This document shows positions 15,967 through 25,238 of a stretch of DNA of 64,000 bases, piece after piece. Each line of letters begins with the position of its first letter. The first letter of the stretch is position 1. The notes below the pieces were generated by a model. The model did no database searches, was not told where the DNA came from, and saw only the letters and a list, made by a program, of their open reading frames with translations. The stretch lies in the NCBI GenBank assembly GCA_945861755.1, contig CAMAVQ010000008.1, forward strand, positions 1 through 64,000, read 5' to 3'. Source of the stretch: Gemmatimonas phototrophica. Its GTDB lineage: Bacteria; Latescibacterota; UBA2968; UBA8231. Position numbers and translations under genes: made by a program.

Positions 15967-16854
15967 TCAGTTCCGCAGCCGCGCCGGCAAACCCACCGGC
16001 TGGCCGCCCTGGAAAACCTTGGGAAAGTGCGGACCGGCCTCGGCCATAGGCGCTCCGTCCGCTATGCTCACGAACTGCTTCATCGGGTGCTCCCCCTTGG
16101 CGTCGTAGCAGGCCTCGCCGGTCATGTAGTGGATGGCGATGGCCCGGCGCGGTCGGGGCGAGTGGTTGGCGGGCGAACCGTGCCAGGTGAGGGAGTGGTG
16201 GAAGGAAACCTCACCCTTCTTCACCGGCCAGGGTTTGGCCTCTACGGTCTGGGCCTGGGTGCCGCCGGGAGGCGTGAAGCCCTCGAGGTGCCCGAACTCC
16301 TCCAACTGGGTCAGCTGGTTTTGGGTGCGCAGGAAATCCATCTGGTTGCCCCAGGTGTGGCTGCCGGACACCATCCACATGCAGCCATTCTCCTCGTCGG
16401 CGTCGTCGAGAGGAATCCAGGCCGAGACCGGGGTCATGGGGCGGATGATGGGCCACAGCGGCGCGTCCTGGTGCCAGCGGGTAGGCCCCCCGTGATTGGC
16501 CGGCTTGTACTGGATCTGGTCGTGCCACACCTGCAAGTCCTGGTGGCCGGTGAGTTGGCTGATGCCCTTAGTGATGGCCGGATGGTAGATGAGGCGCTCA
16601 AAGGCCGGCGCGGCCTCCCAGATGTTGACGATCTGCCACACCGGGGTGGGACCGGGTTTGCCATCGACCGCCCCGCCGCTGATATCGCGGAAGAGCACGG
16701 GCGGAGCTTCGTCCGGGCCGAAGCCCTCTGGTCCTTTGGTCAAGATCGCTGCGAGGCTATCCCGCAGCTCAGCGACTTCTTCCTCGTCGAGCACCAGGCC
16801 GCCGTTGAGGAAACCCTGGCGGTGGAACTGATCGACCTGCGCGGTGTTCAGCAT
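15967..16854 (-). CDS. Phytanoyl-CoA dioxygenase (PhyH) family protein
   Basis: 295 aa from MLNTAQVDQF, with an AGGAGGAG site directly upstream; the track start at 17067 is too early. The iron-binding H-x-D is in TRWHQDAPLW, the distal His in FHHSLTWHGSPANHS, and the 2-oxoglutarate Arg in RPRRAIAIHY. PhyH-type mononuclear iron dioxygenase with an unknown small-molecule substrate. It is divergent from the DUF6785 membrane-protein gene across ~90 nt, one of two such PhyH/DUF6785 neighbour pairs in this window. Confidence 0.9.
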   Translation of the reverse strand: MLNTAQVDQFHRQGFLNGGLVLDEEEVAELRDSLAAILTKGPEGFGPDEAPPVLFRDISGGAVDGKPGPTPVWQIVNIWEAAPAFERLIYHPAITKGISQLTGHQDLQVWHDQIQYKPANHGGPTRWHQDAPLWPIIRPMTPVSAWIPLDDADEENGCMWMVSGSHTWGNQMDFLRTQNQLTQLEEFGHLEGFTPPGGTQAQTVEAKPWPVKKGEVSFHHSLTWHGSPANHSPRPRRAIAIHYMTGEACYDAKGEHPMKQFVSIADGAPMAEAGPHFPKVFQGGQPVGLPARLRN

Positions 16855-16941
16855 TCTCTCCTCCTGTTTTTTCCCTTGAGCATTGGTCAAAATAACGCTA
16901 ACTTGCTCTGCTGCGCCAAGAGACTTTTTACCCTTTTTCCT

Positions 16942-18843
16942 GTGTCCGCCATCTTGATCAAAACCCTGTTGGTCCTGCTGCTCTCGCTGACCCTGTGCGC
17001 CTTCCTCAATTTTGTGGGGGTCCGCGGCTATGTCCTGCTCGACCACTACTCGGGCTTCGCCGACCACTTCAACACTGTGGGCGTGGTCTTTCTGCTCTTC
17101 TGGGTGACTCTCATCGGCCTGCTGCTGCGCCCGTTCCTACCCCTTTCCCCCGCTTCCTTCGCCCTGATCTACGCCAGCCTGATGGTGGCCACCGTCATCC
17201 CGACCATGGGTTTTGGCGGTTACTTCCTCCCGCTGATCGCCGGGGTCATCTACTACGCCACCCCGGAAAATGACTGGAGCAACCTGCTGTGGGACCACAT
17301 CCCCGAGTGGGCCGCCCCTCACGACCTGCAGGCGGTCCGCGGCCTGTTCGAGGGCATCGGGGCGGACCAGCCCATCCCCTGGGGCCTGTGGACCACCCCC
17401 CTGATTCTCTGGGGTTTGTTCATGTTCGCCTTCTACCTGGTCAGCCTGGGCTGCGTCAGCCTGGTGCACCACCAGTGGTCGCGCGAGGAGCGCCTGGTCT
17501 ACCCTCTGGCGGTGGTCCCCACCCTGATGGTGGAGAGTTTTGATCCGTCCTCGCGCAGTTTCCTGCGCAGCAAGCTGCTGTGGGTTGGCTTCTTCATCTC
17601 CTGGAGCATGCCGACGATCAACATGCTCGATCAGGTTTTCGACTTTCAGGCCATCGGCTACGTGGGCATCCCCGGCACCGCTATCTACATCCGCCAGCTC
17701 AATCTCAATTACGCGATCTACACCGACCTGTTGACCGTGGGCCTCAGCTACCTGGTCAATCTCAACGTGCTCTTCAGCGTCTGGTTCTTCCACCTGCTGG
17801 TGTCCATGGAGGAAGGCCTGCTGGGTTATGCCGGCATCAGCCTGCCCCTGCCCACCCAGCCTCACGGCGCCGGCTCGGTACTGCTGGCCAACCAGCAGAT
17901 CGGCTCCCTGCTCTTTCTGGTGGTCTCTTCCCTGTGGATGTCGCGGGACTTTCTCCGTCGCCAGTGGCGGCTCATCGTTGGGCGCGAGCAACACGATCAC
18001 GACAATCTGATCTCGCCGCGCGTCTCCGCCCTGCTAGGCCTGATTGGTCTGCTCTACATGACCGGCTTTCTCTGGGCTACCGGCCTCCACCTGGGCTGGG
18101 CCCTGCTCTTCCTGCTGGTGGGCCTGCTGGTCTTCTTCGGCACCGCCCGACTCCTGGCCCAGACCGGCATCGGCCGGCTGCGGGCCGCCTACTCCATTCC
18201 CCCGCTCTTCACCAACAACCTGGGCACCGCCGCCTTTGGCAGCCAGGGCCTGGCCGCCATGGGCCTGAGCTTTGTCTGGTCGGCCGACATCCAGCTCTTC
18301 CTGATGGGCACCCTGGCCCACGCCTTCCGGGTCTGCGAGGATACCCGCCTCAAGATCAGCGGCCGCAAGCTGCTGCTCTTCCTCACCGCCGCGGTGATCG
18401 TCAGTCTGGTCACCACCATCCTCTGCTATATCTGGATCGGCTATCGCAAGGGCCTGATCCACGGCTTTATCTGGTACTACGTCATGTCCCCCAACTACCA
18501 TTGGGGCTGGGTGGTCAACAGCATCAACAACCCCCACCCCCCCCAGTACCTGGCCACCTTCTTCCTGATCCTCGGCGTCGGACTCGCCGCCCTGCTTTCC
18601 TTTGCCAATCACCACCTGGCGGGTTGGCCCCTGCACCCAGTGGGGCTGGCCGTGGCCCTGACCAACACGGTCAGCTTCGACTGGTTCGGCATGTTCCTGG
18701 CGTGGTCGATCAAGGCCCTGGCCCTGCGCTACGGGGGCATCGTGCTCTACCGCCAGTTGCGCCCCTTTTTCGTCGGCCTGATCCTGGGCAGTTGTGTGGG
18801 CCTGGGCGGCGCTGAACTGGTCTACACCTTCTACTATATCTGA
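16942..18843 (+). CDS. DUF6785/DUF6784-type polytopic membrane protein
   Basis: About 633 aa from a GTG at 16942; a TTG at 16954 is also possible, and the long upstream part of the track ORF is shadow. It has ~14 hydrophobic segments. Conserved blocks shared with the other copies in the window are FVGVRGYVLLDHYSG, PTMGFGG..., IYYATPENDW, PHDLQAVRGLFEGI, PWGLWTTPL and the C-terminal LALRYGGIVLYRQLRPFFVG. The family has no experimentally known function; its size and helix number recall oligopeptide-type transporters. It is followed after 11 nt by a CBM9-like secreted protein gene and is divergent from a PhyH gene. Transport of a PhyH substrate is my inference. Confidence 0.78.
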   Translation: MSAILIKTLLVLLLSLTLCAFLNFVGVRGYVLLDHYSGFADHFNTVGVVFLLFWVTLIGLLLRPFLPLSPASFALIYASLMVATVIPTMGFGGYFLPLIAGVIYYATPENDWSNLLWDHIPEWAAPHDLQAVRGLFEGIGADQPIPWGLWTTPLILWGLFMFAFYLVSLGCVSLVHHQWSREERLVYPLAVVPTLMVESFDPSSRSFLRSKLLWVGFFISWSMPTINMLDQVFDFQAIGYVGIPGTAIYIRQLNLNYAIYTDLLTVGLSYLVNLNVLFSVWFFHLLVSMEEGLLGYAGISLPLPTQPHGAGSVLLANQQIGSLLFLVVSSLWMSRDFLRRQWRLIVGREQHDHDNLISPRVSALLGLIGLLYMTGFLWATGLHLGWALLFLLVGLLVFFGTARLLAQTGIGRLRAAYSIPPLFTNNLGTAAFGSQGLAAMGLSFVWSADIQLFLMGTLAHAFRVCEDTRLKISGRKLLLFLTAAVIVSLVTTILCYIWIGYRKGLIHGFIWYYVMSPNYHWGWVVNSINNPHPPQYLATFFLILGVGLAALLSFANHHLAGWPLHPVGLAVALTNTVSFDWFGMFLAWSIKALALRYGGIVLYRQLRPFFVGLILGSCVGLGGAELVYTFYYI

Positions 18844-18854
18844 AAGGAGTTGCC

Positions 18855-19739
18855 ATGAGCATCCTACTGGCCCTGCTCATCGCCCTGGGAAGCACCTTGC
18901 CGGCCCTGGCCCATTTCCCCGACGGGGTGACCTACAAAATCTTCCAATTTCCCGATGACCGCGTGCCCAAGATGGATGGCAAGGCCGAGGACTGGGCGGT
19001 GGTGCCGCCAGCGTATTTCCTCGGCCAGACCGACCACGCAGAGGTTTTCCGCGGCCTGGGGGACGACTACGACCCCAAGGACCTGGACATCAAAAAGGTG
19101 GCGGTGGGTTGGAACGAGCGCCTCAACCGGCTGTATTTCATGGCCGAGGTGTACGACGACGTACATCGCTTCTTCAAGGAAAAGCTGGACCTCAACACCC
19201 TGTACAGCCGCACCGCCGGGGCGTACGTACACGGGGACGACATCTGGGAGATCGTTATCGACGCCGACCACGCCGGCGATAAGGTGGTCAACTTCTCCAA
19301 GGATGACATGGAGGTGGAGATGCGCCAGCGCAGCGCCTTCACCCAGAACTACCACCTCTACATGCCGCCCCTCAATGGCTACTACTGGCACTGGCTATGG
19401 GGCAAGGCCATCTGGAGCGAGAGCGCTGCGTACTCGGGGGTGGGTTGGCAGTATGCCGGAGAGAACCTCTCCAGCGGCACCTGCTTCTACGAGTGCTACC
19501 TGACCCCCTTCGACGATCTCAACCCAGCCGGACCGGACAGCAGCAGGGTACACAACCTGAAAGAAAACGCCATCATCGGCCTGAGCTGGGCCTTCCTCGA
19601 CGCCGACAGCAGTGACACCGAATTCGACGCCTTCTGGAGCCTGTCCAAGAAAATGGAGATGTACTGCATGGGTCAGTACCTGGTGGACTTCCAGCTCATG
19701 CCGGTGGAACATGGCCTTTTCGGCGGCGACCAGAAATAG
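18855..19739 (+). CDS. Secreted CBM9/DOMON-like sugar-binding protein
   Basis: 294 aa with signal peptide MSILLALLIALGSTLPALAH and a clean GGAG ribosome-binding site. The mature part reads as a single beta-sandwich of the CBM9 or cytochrome-b-type DOMON kind: VPKMDGKAEDWAVVPPAYFL, then VAVGWNERLNRLYFMAEVYD and WEIVIDADHAGD. It is a paralogue of the protein at 42698..43606, which shares the DGxxxxW, DRLYF-type and IDADH-GD blocks. It is likely translated with the preceding DUF6785 gene. Role inferred: binding of a carbohydrate or other ligand outside the cytoplasm. Confidence 0.7.
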   Translation: MSILLALLIALGSTLPALAHFPDGVTYKIFQFPDDRVPKMDGKAEDWAVVPPAYFLGQTDHAEVFRGLGDDYDPKDLDIKKVAVGWNERLNRLYFMAEVYDDVHRFFKEKLDLNTLYSRTAGAYVHGDDIWEIVIDADHAGDKVVNFSKDDMEVEMRQRSAFTQNYHLYMPPLNGYYWHWLWGKAIWSESAAYSGVGWQYAGENLSSGTCFYECYLTPFDDLNPAGPDSSRVHNLKENAIIGLSWAFLDADSSDTEFDAFWSLSKKMEMYCMGQYLVDFQLMPVEHGLFGGDQK

Positions 19740-19761
19740 AGAACAGGTCTAGGCAGCCATA

Positions 19762-21738
19762 TCAGTACACCACCGCGACCAGACGTGTCACTACCTCGGC
19801 GCCACGGTCCGGCTCCACCCGCAGGCGCGCCAGGTAGATGCCGGGCGTCACCCTCCGGCCCTGGTCGTCGCGGCCATCCCAGGCCACCGACAGCGGCCCG
19901 CTGCGGGCGGTCCCCTCGACCAGCCGCCGCACCCGCGCACCTGTCAAGTCGTACAGCTCAACACTCACCGGCGCCTGGCCGCCCAAGTTCACCAGGTCGT
20001 ACTCGATGCTCGCCTGGTCGTTGATCCCGTCGCCATTGGGAGTGAACACCGCCGGCAGCACCCGCACCTCCTGCGCGATCCGACCCCCCAGTTCTTCCAG
20101 TTCCACCTGCAGCCGGTTGCTGTCCACCAGCGGGTCGGCGTCCCCCGGGGTGACGCGCTGATGCACCTCGAGGGGCCGGCTGCCGTCGAAGACCCGCACT
20201 GGGAACACCGCGCCGAACTCGAACACCTCGGCCTGAAACACCACCTCGATGAACTCCCCGGTCCGCTTCGCGTCGATGCGCGGCATACGCAGGGCAAAAC
20301 CCCGTTCGTCCAGCCGGGTCACGGCAAACTCCACCTCTTGCCGGTTCAGGCGCACCGCCTCCACGCTGAGGGGCCGGACCGGGGTGTCGATCTCGATATG
20401 GTCAAACCCCAGGTCGTCGGCGTTCATTTCGGGCCTGAGCACGCAGGTGAAGCGCACCGGCTGCGCGGCAGGCACCACCGCCGGCCAGATCTCGGCCAGC
20501 ACCTGGCTGACCACCGGCGGCATGGACACGGCGAACTCTAGCCAGTCCACCTGCCCCCCGGCCTGTTCACCAGAGGAGAATTCCGCCCGGAATTGCAGGT
20601 ACTGCCGCGGTTCGAATCCGGCCATCGCCCCCTGGGCCTGGCCAAATTCATAGGGCGGTGTCCAGAAGTCCCAATACTCCGTGTCATAGGTGATGCCAGC
20701 TTGCTCCACGGGCTCCAGCTGGGCATAACGCTCCAGGGTCAGGGGCCGGCCGTCGGTGCCCAGGCGGCTGCGCTCGTCACCGCGGAAGGTGCGGCGCCAG
20801 TAATTGTCCGGATCTGCGTCGTTGCCGCTGCGCATGCTCAGCGCCACACTGGTTCCGGGCGGCTGTTGCCCCGCCCAGGAGAGGTCTCCCAGGCCGGCTG
20901 GTTGGCCCAGGTCTATGATGTTGGAGGTATAGGTGGCGCGAGGAGCAAAACCATTGCCGAAGATCTCGAACTCGGCGATCTCCCAGATGCCGCGCACATT
21001 CTCGGGCGCCTCGAAGAGCAGCCGGCGGATGGGCTGGGACGGCAGTTCCAGGTCGATGGTGGAGCGGGTGTTCTCGGTTGCTTGGGAGATGATATCAAAA
21101 TCGAAGTAGCGTCCGTCCCGGAGCCCCAGATTATACTGCCGCGTGCCCTCCTTGAGCGGGTCGCCGTCGCTGATACCCACGGCGAAGCGCTCTACAAAGC
21201 GGGTATCGGCAAAGCGGAGGCGGGGATAAAAGCGGAGGCGGCGGATGAAGAAGGGCCCGCCGAAGTCGAACATCCAGGCCTTTCTGGGCGGGCCGAGGTG
21301 CCCGTCGCTCAGGAAGGCGGTATTGGGATCGCGGTCGAGGATGGTTCCGTGGTCTTCTTTGATCGGGACCCAGCCCAGCCAGCTCAGGTCCCAGATCTGA
21401 CCCCCGAACTGCTCGAGGAGCGGGGTGAGATTGACCGCGGGGTCCAGTTGCCGAGGGCGGATGAACTCCTGCTCTGCCTCCAGCAGTTCGGCGCGGCCGT
21501 GCCGCCCCTCCTCCACCGGGATCCAGGGCAATTGCACAAAGTTGAAGGCACCGGGCAGTTCGGGTGGGGGCAGGCCCTGGCCGCCGAGGCGGTACACGGT
21601 GAGCCCCTCGGCCAGCCCTGCCATTGCCAACCAGATGCCGGCTAGGCCGACGGCGAACCTCCCTAGAGCCACGTGGTAACCGCCGCGCCCCGCCAGTGGC
21701 ATGGCACTGGGGATCCTTTCGACTTCCCCGATCTTCAT
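19762..21738 (-). CDS. Secreted FlgD-Ig surface protein, family B
   Basis: 658 aa (start could also be the ATG at 21702). After a signal-like helix ending GLAEGLTVYRLGG, it has a discoidin-like module (PNTAFLSDG, FDFGGPFFIRRLRFYPR, GIWEIAEFEIFGNGF), a central Ig-like region with DTEYWDFWTPPYEF, a cohesin-like stretch (LGFDHIEIDTPVR) and a C-terminal FlgD-like Ig domain with FTPNGDGIND, ending LVAVVY. It is a paralogue of the genes at 38741 and 40666. It lies convergent to a CBM9-like gene and downstream of the enolase-superfamily operon. No enzyme motif is seen; adhesion or matrix binding at the cell surface is the likely role. Confidence 0.75.
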   Translation of the reverse strand: MKIGEVERIPSAMPLAGRGGYHVALGRFAVGLAGIWLAMAGLAEGLTVYRLGGQGLPPPELPGAFNFVQLPWIPVEEGRHGRAELLEAEQEFIRPRQLDPAVNLTPLLEQFGGQIWDLSWLGWVPIKEDHGTILDRDPNTAFLSDGHLGPPRKAWMFDFGGPFFIRRLRFYPRLRFADTRFVERFAVGISDGDPLKEGTRQYNLGLRDGRYFDFDIISQATENTRSTIDLELPSQPIRRLLFEAPENVRGIWEIAEFEIFGNGFAPRATYTSNIIDLGQPAGLGDLSWAGQQPPGTSVALSMRSGNDADPDNYWRRTFRGDERSRLGTDGRPLTLERYAQLEPVEQAGITYDTEYWDFWTPPYEFGQAQGAMAGFEPRQYLQFRAEFSSGEQAGGQVDWLEFAVSMPPVVSQVLAEIWPAVVPAAQPVRFTCVLRPEMNADDLGFDHIEIDTPVRPLSVEAVRLNRQEVEFAVTRLDERGFALRMPRIDAKRTGEFIEVVFQAEVFEFGAVFPVRVFDGSRPLEVHQRVTPGDADPLVDSNRLQVELEELGGRIAQEVRVLPAVFTPNGDGINDQASIEYDLVNLGGQAPVSVELYDLTGARVRRLVEGTARSGPLSVAWDGRDDQGRRVTPGIYLARLRVEPDRGAEVVTRLVAVVY

Positions 21739-21763
21739 CGGTCAGCCCTTCGGCGAGAAAGGT

Positions 21764-22963
21764 TCAGTCCTGGTCTTCGTGGTAGCGCCAGCCCTTGTCG
21801 GGGGAAAGGACGAAGTGCTCCACCAATTCGGTGGGCAGTTCGATGCCGATGCCGGGCCGCTCCGGCAAGGCCACCGCTCCATCCACTATCGGGAAGAAGA
21901 GTTCCTGCAGCGCCTGGCGCAGCGGCGACCAATACACCTCCGCAGGGGCCATCTCGAAGATGGGGGTGATGGGCGAGTACGCGGCCAGGTGCACCGAGGC
22001 TGCCCCCAGCAAGTGGGTGGACCAGTTGCCGGGACACACCAGCGCCCCGCGCGGCTGGGCCAGTTCGACGATGCGTTTGGCCTCGGTGAGCCCGCCGCAG
22101 GTGGTCATGTACGGCTGGGCCACCTGCACCCCGCCCCGGTCCATCAGGTCGAGGAATTCCCAGCGGCTCACCGTGTGCTCGCCGGCGGCCAGAGGGATGG
22201 GGGACCGCGCTGCCAGCTTGGCGTACGCCTCCATGGAGTCCACCGGGAAGGGGGTCTCGAAAAAGAAAATGTCGTGTTCGACCAGGCGCTCGATGGTGGC
22301 CAGGGCGGTGCCCACGTCGTTCCATAGGTACCCGACATCGACACACAGGATCACGCCGGGGCCCACGGCCTGGCGGGTCAGCCGCGCCAGCTCGACGATG
22401 GTACCCGGATCCTGGTACATGGGCTCCACCTTGAAGGCCCGGTACCCCAACTCCCGCAGTTTGACCACCCGCTCCACCTGCTCCCTGAGCACGCTGTCGC
22501 GGTCCCACTGATCGGAGATGATGGTGCAATAGGGCACCACCTCGCGGCCATCCCCGGCGCGCCAGACCTGGTGAGAAGCGCGCTCGGCCCCGCCCAGGAA
22601 CTGGTACACCGGCTGCTTGAGTGCCTTGCCGTACAGATCCCACAGGGCCACGTCCACCGCGCCCAGGCAGATGATGGCCCAGCCCCGGCGGTTGCCGTGC
22701 AACATGCTGTGGTAGAGTTTGGTCCACAGCCGCTCCGGATGGCCGACCTGCTCGCCGATCAGTTGCCGGCCGTACAGGGACTCGGGGCCGTCGAGCACCG
22801 CCCGGGCCACCCCGGGCGGCACGGTAAAGATCTCGGAGATCCCGGTGAGGCCCTCGTCCGTATGCAGGCGCACAAAGGCCAGGCCGTGGATGCGCGAGGC
22901 ATCCACCTTGCCCTGGGGCTCAGGGTCGCCCAGAACGAACACTTCGCTGCGGGTGATTTTCAT
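21764..22963 (-). CDS. Mandelate racemase/muconate lactonizing enzyme family (enolase superfamily) dehydratase-like
   Basis: 399 aa. N-terminal capping domain, then a TIM barrel with GAVDVALWDLYGKALKQPVY. General base Lys in YRAFKVEPMY; Mg ligands in ILCVDVGYLW, FFFETPF and AAGEHTVSRWEF; a His in GNWSTHLLG could serve as the second base. The pattern resembles sugar-acid dehydratases. A GAAAGGCGAG site precedes the ATG. It is the last of three enolase-superfamily genes in one operon. The real substrate is unknown, but three related enzymes plus a dehydrogenase-like propeller point to sugar or sugar-acid catabolism. Confidence 0.88.
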   Translation of the reverse strand: MKITRSEVFVLGDPEPQGKVDASRIHGLAFVRLHTDEGLTGISEIFTVPPGVARAVLDGPESLYGRQLIGEQVGHPERLWTKLYHSMLHGNRRGWAIICLGAVDVALWDLYGKALKQPVYQFLGGAERASHQVWRAGDGREVVPYCTIISDQWDRDSVLREQVERVVKLRELGYRAFKVEPMYQDPGTIVELARLTRQAVGPGVILCVDVGYLWNDVGTALATIERLVEHDIFFFETPFPVDSMEAYAKLAARSPIPLAAGEHTVSRWEFLDLMDRGGVQVAQPYMTTCGGLTEAKRIVELAQPRGALVCPGNWSTHLLGAASVHLAAYSPITPIFEMAPAEVYWSPLRQALQELFFPIVDGAVALPERPGIGIELPTELVEHFVLSPDKGWRYHEDQD

Positions 22964-22974
22964 CGTCTCGCCTT

Positions 22975-24162
22975 TCAGATGATGGAAAGGGCCTGGCCGG
23001 CGATCTGGTCCCAGTCCGGCTCGGGGGGCGGCTCGGGACTCCAGGCGATGGACAGGTACCCCTCGTCGACCACCACCCTTCCCAGGCAGTCGAGTTTGGC
23101 ATCCGGCGGCAGAGGCTGCAGGTGGTGTACCGCCTCGTAGAGCGGATCGTTGGGAATGGCCAGGATCACCTGGGGGTTACCCCCGTGTACCTGCACCCCG
23201 AAGCTCTCGGCCAGGTGCGCCAGTTTCACCTGGCCGGTGATGCCGATCCCGCGCTGGCGCAGGATGTCGATGGCCTGCATGGCCAGGAAAGGGGCGGCGT
23301 TGAAGGGCTGACCGCCGATGGCCCCGATCCACTCCAGGGCCAGGATGGGCAGGTCGAGGCTGTCGCTGAGTTTCTTCAGACCGAGGAGATCATAGTCCTG
23401 CAACGGCTCCTCCATCCAGACGTAGTTGCATTCCTCGAGCACCCGGCCGATCTTGATCGCCTCGTCCACGGTGTAGGACTCGACCGGATCGTGCAAGAGC
23501 AAAAAGTCCTCCCCCACCGCTGCCCGCAGGGCCCGGGCCAGTTCGCTGTTGCCCTTCACCCCGCGATAGGAGTGGTCCTTGCAGCCCTTGAAACCCTGCT
23601 CCCTGGCCCGCAATCCATCAGCCACCAGCTCGTCGATAGTGCTGCCGCCGATATTGCGGTACGCCGGCACCTGCTCGCGACACCCGCCCAGGAGTTTGTA
23701 GATCGGCAGGCGGGCGTGGCGGCTGGCCAGCTCCCAGAGCATGTTGTCCACCATGTCCAGCGGTCCCCTGCCGGTGTAGAAGAAGCGCTGGGCGTACCAC
23801 AGCCGCTGCCAGATGAACTCGCGGTCGAAGGCATCCACCCCCACCAGCATGTGGGTGATACGCGCCTTGAACTGGCGGGCATCCCACTCCAACTCCTCCT
23901 GGCTGAAGCCGCTGCCGAAGGAGGTGTACGCGTCGAGGGGGCCGTCGGTGACCAGGTGCAGGGTGGCCGTATAGGTGGGCTGCTCCTCGCCCTGGTACTC
24001 GACGATCTCCTCGGGCCGCTGGGCGCGGAAACCCAGGGCGTGGGTGAAGAGCCCTGAGAGCCCCGGCGGTACCGGCTCGATGGTGCCCAGCCCGCGGTTG
24101 GTGGCCTGCCGGCGGCCGGGCGGTCCGGGCAGGATGTAGATCCTGGCTTCCTTGATCAGCAT
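22975..24162 (-). CDS. Enolase-superfamily enzyme (MR/MLE family), K-D-H variant
   Basis: 395 aa. The barrel has Lys in KGCKDHSYRG, Mg ligands in LLLHDPVESY, VWMEEPLQDY and ILALEWIGAI. The first catalytic motif is K-D-H rather than the common KxK or KxR, and the same motif is found in the next gene, so the two form a subfamily. The N-terminal part carries an extended lid (residues ~20-75, rich in Gly and Pro). GGAGGGATGAGCG precedes the ATG, 15 nt after the stop of the neighbouring gene. Substrate unknown. Confidence 0.85.
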   Translation of the reverse strand: MLIKEARIYILPGPPGRRQATNRGLGTIEPVPPGLSGLFTHALGFRAQRPEEIVEYQGEEQPTYTATLHLVTDGPLDAYTSFGSGFSQEELEWDARQFKARITHMLVGVDAFDREFIWQRLWYAQRFFYTGRGPLDMVDNMLWELASRHARLPIYKLLGGCREQVPAYRNIGGSTIDELVADGLRAREQGFKGCKDHSYRGVKGNSELARALRAAVGEDFLLLHDPVESYTVDEAIKIGRVLEECNYVWMEEPLQDYDLLGLKKLSDSLDLPILALEWIGAIGGQPFNAAPFLAMQAIDILRQRGIGITGQVKLAHLAESFGVQVHGGNPQVILAIPNDPLYEAVHHLQPLPPDAKLDCLGRVVVDEGYLSIAWSPEPPPEPDWDQIAGQALSII

Positions 24163-24176
24163 CGCTCATCCCTCCT

Positions 24177-25205
24177 TCAGAGCACCCGCTCGGTGTGTTT
24201 TTCCACGGCCGCCCAATCCAACTCCACGCCCAGGCCCGGCCCGGTCGGCACTTCCAGATGCCCGTCGGCAATGTGCAGCGGATTGCGGATCAACGGCTCG
24301 CCTCCCAGGGACCCCAACTTCCAGCCCTCGAAAAAGCGGCAGTTGCGGATGGCCCCCAGCACGTGGGCATGTGCGAAGCCGTGCATCACCCCCACCGAGG
24401 TGACCTCGCAGTTCAGCCCGAAGGCCTCGGCCAGACGGGCGATCTTGAGCAGGTCGGTGATGCCCCCGCGCCAGGGGATGCTGGCCCTCACGATGTCCAC
24501 CGCCTGCTGGGCTACCAGCTGGGAGGTGGAAAAAGCCGTACCCGGCAGGTACTCGGCGGCGGCCACCGGCACCTCCAGCTCGGCGCTGAGTTTCTTCAGG
24601 CCCATCAGGTCGTAATCGCGCAGCGGTTCCTCGAACCAGGTATAGTCCTGCTCCTCGAGGGCGCGGCCCACGCGCAGGGCGTCGATGTAATTGTAGTTCT
24701 GCACGCAGTCGTGCATCAGGTGGAAGTCGGGGCCCACGGCCTGGCGGGTGGCGCGGGCCACCTTGATCATGCCCTCGGCTCCGTGGTAGCAATGGTCCTT
24801 GTACCCGAAAAAGCCCTCCTCCCTGGCCTGGACCGCGTCGCGGGCGAAGTCGGCGACCGTGGGCAGGTTGCCACCGCTCTTGTACACCGGAAGCCGCTGC
24901 CGGAAACCGCCGATGAGGCGGAAGACCGGCAGTCCCACCGCCTTGCCGGCCAGGTCCCACAGCGCCACGTCCACGTACCCCCGCACTGCGTGGGGCATAT
25001 AGGCGAAACGGTCGAGGCGCAGCAACTCCTGCCAGAGCCGCTCGCGGTCGTGAACCTCCTGCCCGATCAGAGGCTGGCGATACACCGCCTGGATCAACTG
25101 CGCCGAATTGGGGTCCACCCCCAGGCACCAGCCTTCCAGGCCCTGGTCGGTGATCAGGCGCAGGAGCCCGGCCGGCTGGTGGATCTTCAGCTCGGTGATT
25201 TTCAT
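24177..25205 (-). CDS. Enolase-superfamily enzyme (MR/MLE family), K-D-H variant
   Basis: 342 aa from MKITELKIHQ, preceded by GAGGTGGG; the track start at 25235 is 10 residues earlier. Catalytic features are FFGYKDHCYHG, LMHDCVQNYN, TWFEEPLRDY and VPVAAAEYLPG. It shares HD-x-V-x-x-Y, EEPL-x-DYDL-x-GLKKLS and the K-D-H motif with the gene at 22975..24162, so the two are close paralogues; they probably act on related substrates or as successive steps. It lies in the operon after the secreted propeller protein. Confidence 0.87.
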   Translation of the reverse strand: MKITELKIHQPAGLLRLITDQGLEGWCLGVDPNSAQLIQAVYRQPLIGQEVHDRERLWQELLRLDRFAYMPHAVRGYVDVALWDLAGKAVGLPVFRLIGGFRQRLPVYKSGGNLPTVADFARDAVQAREEGFFGYKDHCYHGAEGMIKVARATRQAVGPDFHLMHDCVQNYNYIDALRVGRALEEQDYTWFEEPLRDYDLMGLKKLSAELEVPVAAAEYLPGTAFSTSQLVAQQAVDIVRASIPWRGGITDLLKIARLAEAFGLNCEVTSVGVMHGFAHAHVLGAIRNCRFFEGWKLGSLGGEPLIRNPLHIADGHLEVPTGPGLGVELDWAAVEKHTERVL

Positions 25206-25238
25206 AAATTCCCACCTCATTTTCAGGGTTAGCAACCG

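Noticed and set aside
16027-16941. N-terminal 305 residues of the 938-aa track ORF
   Set aside because: They lie antisense to the PhyH gene and lack membrane character; the DUF6785 homology begins near 16954.
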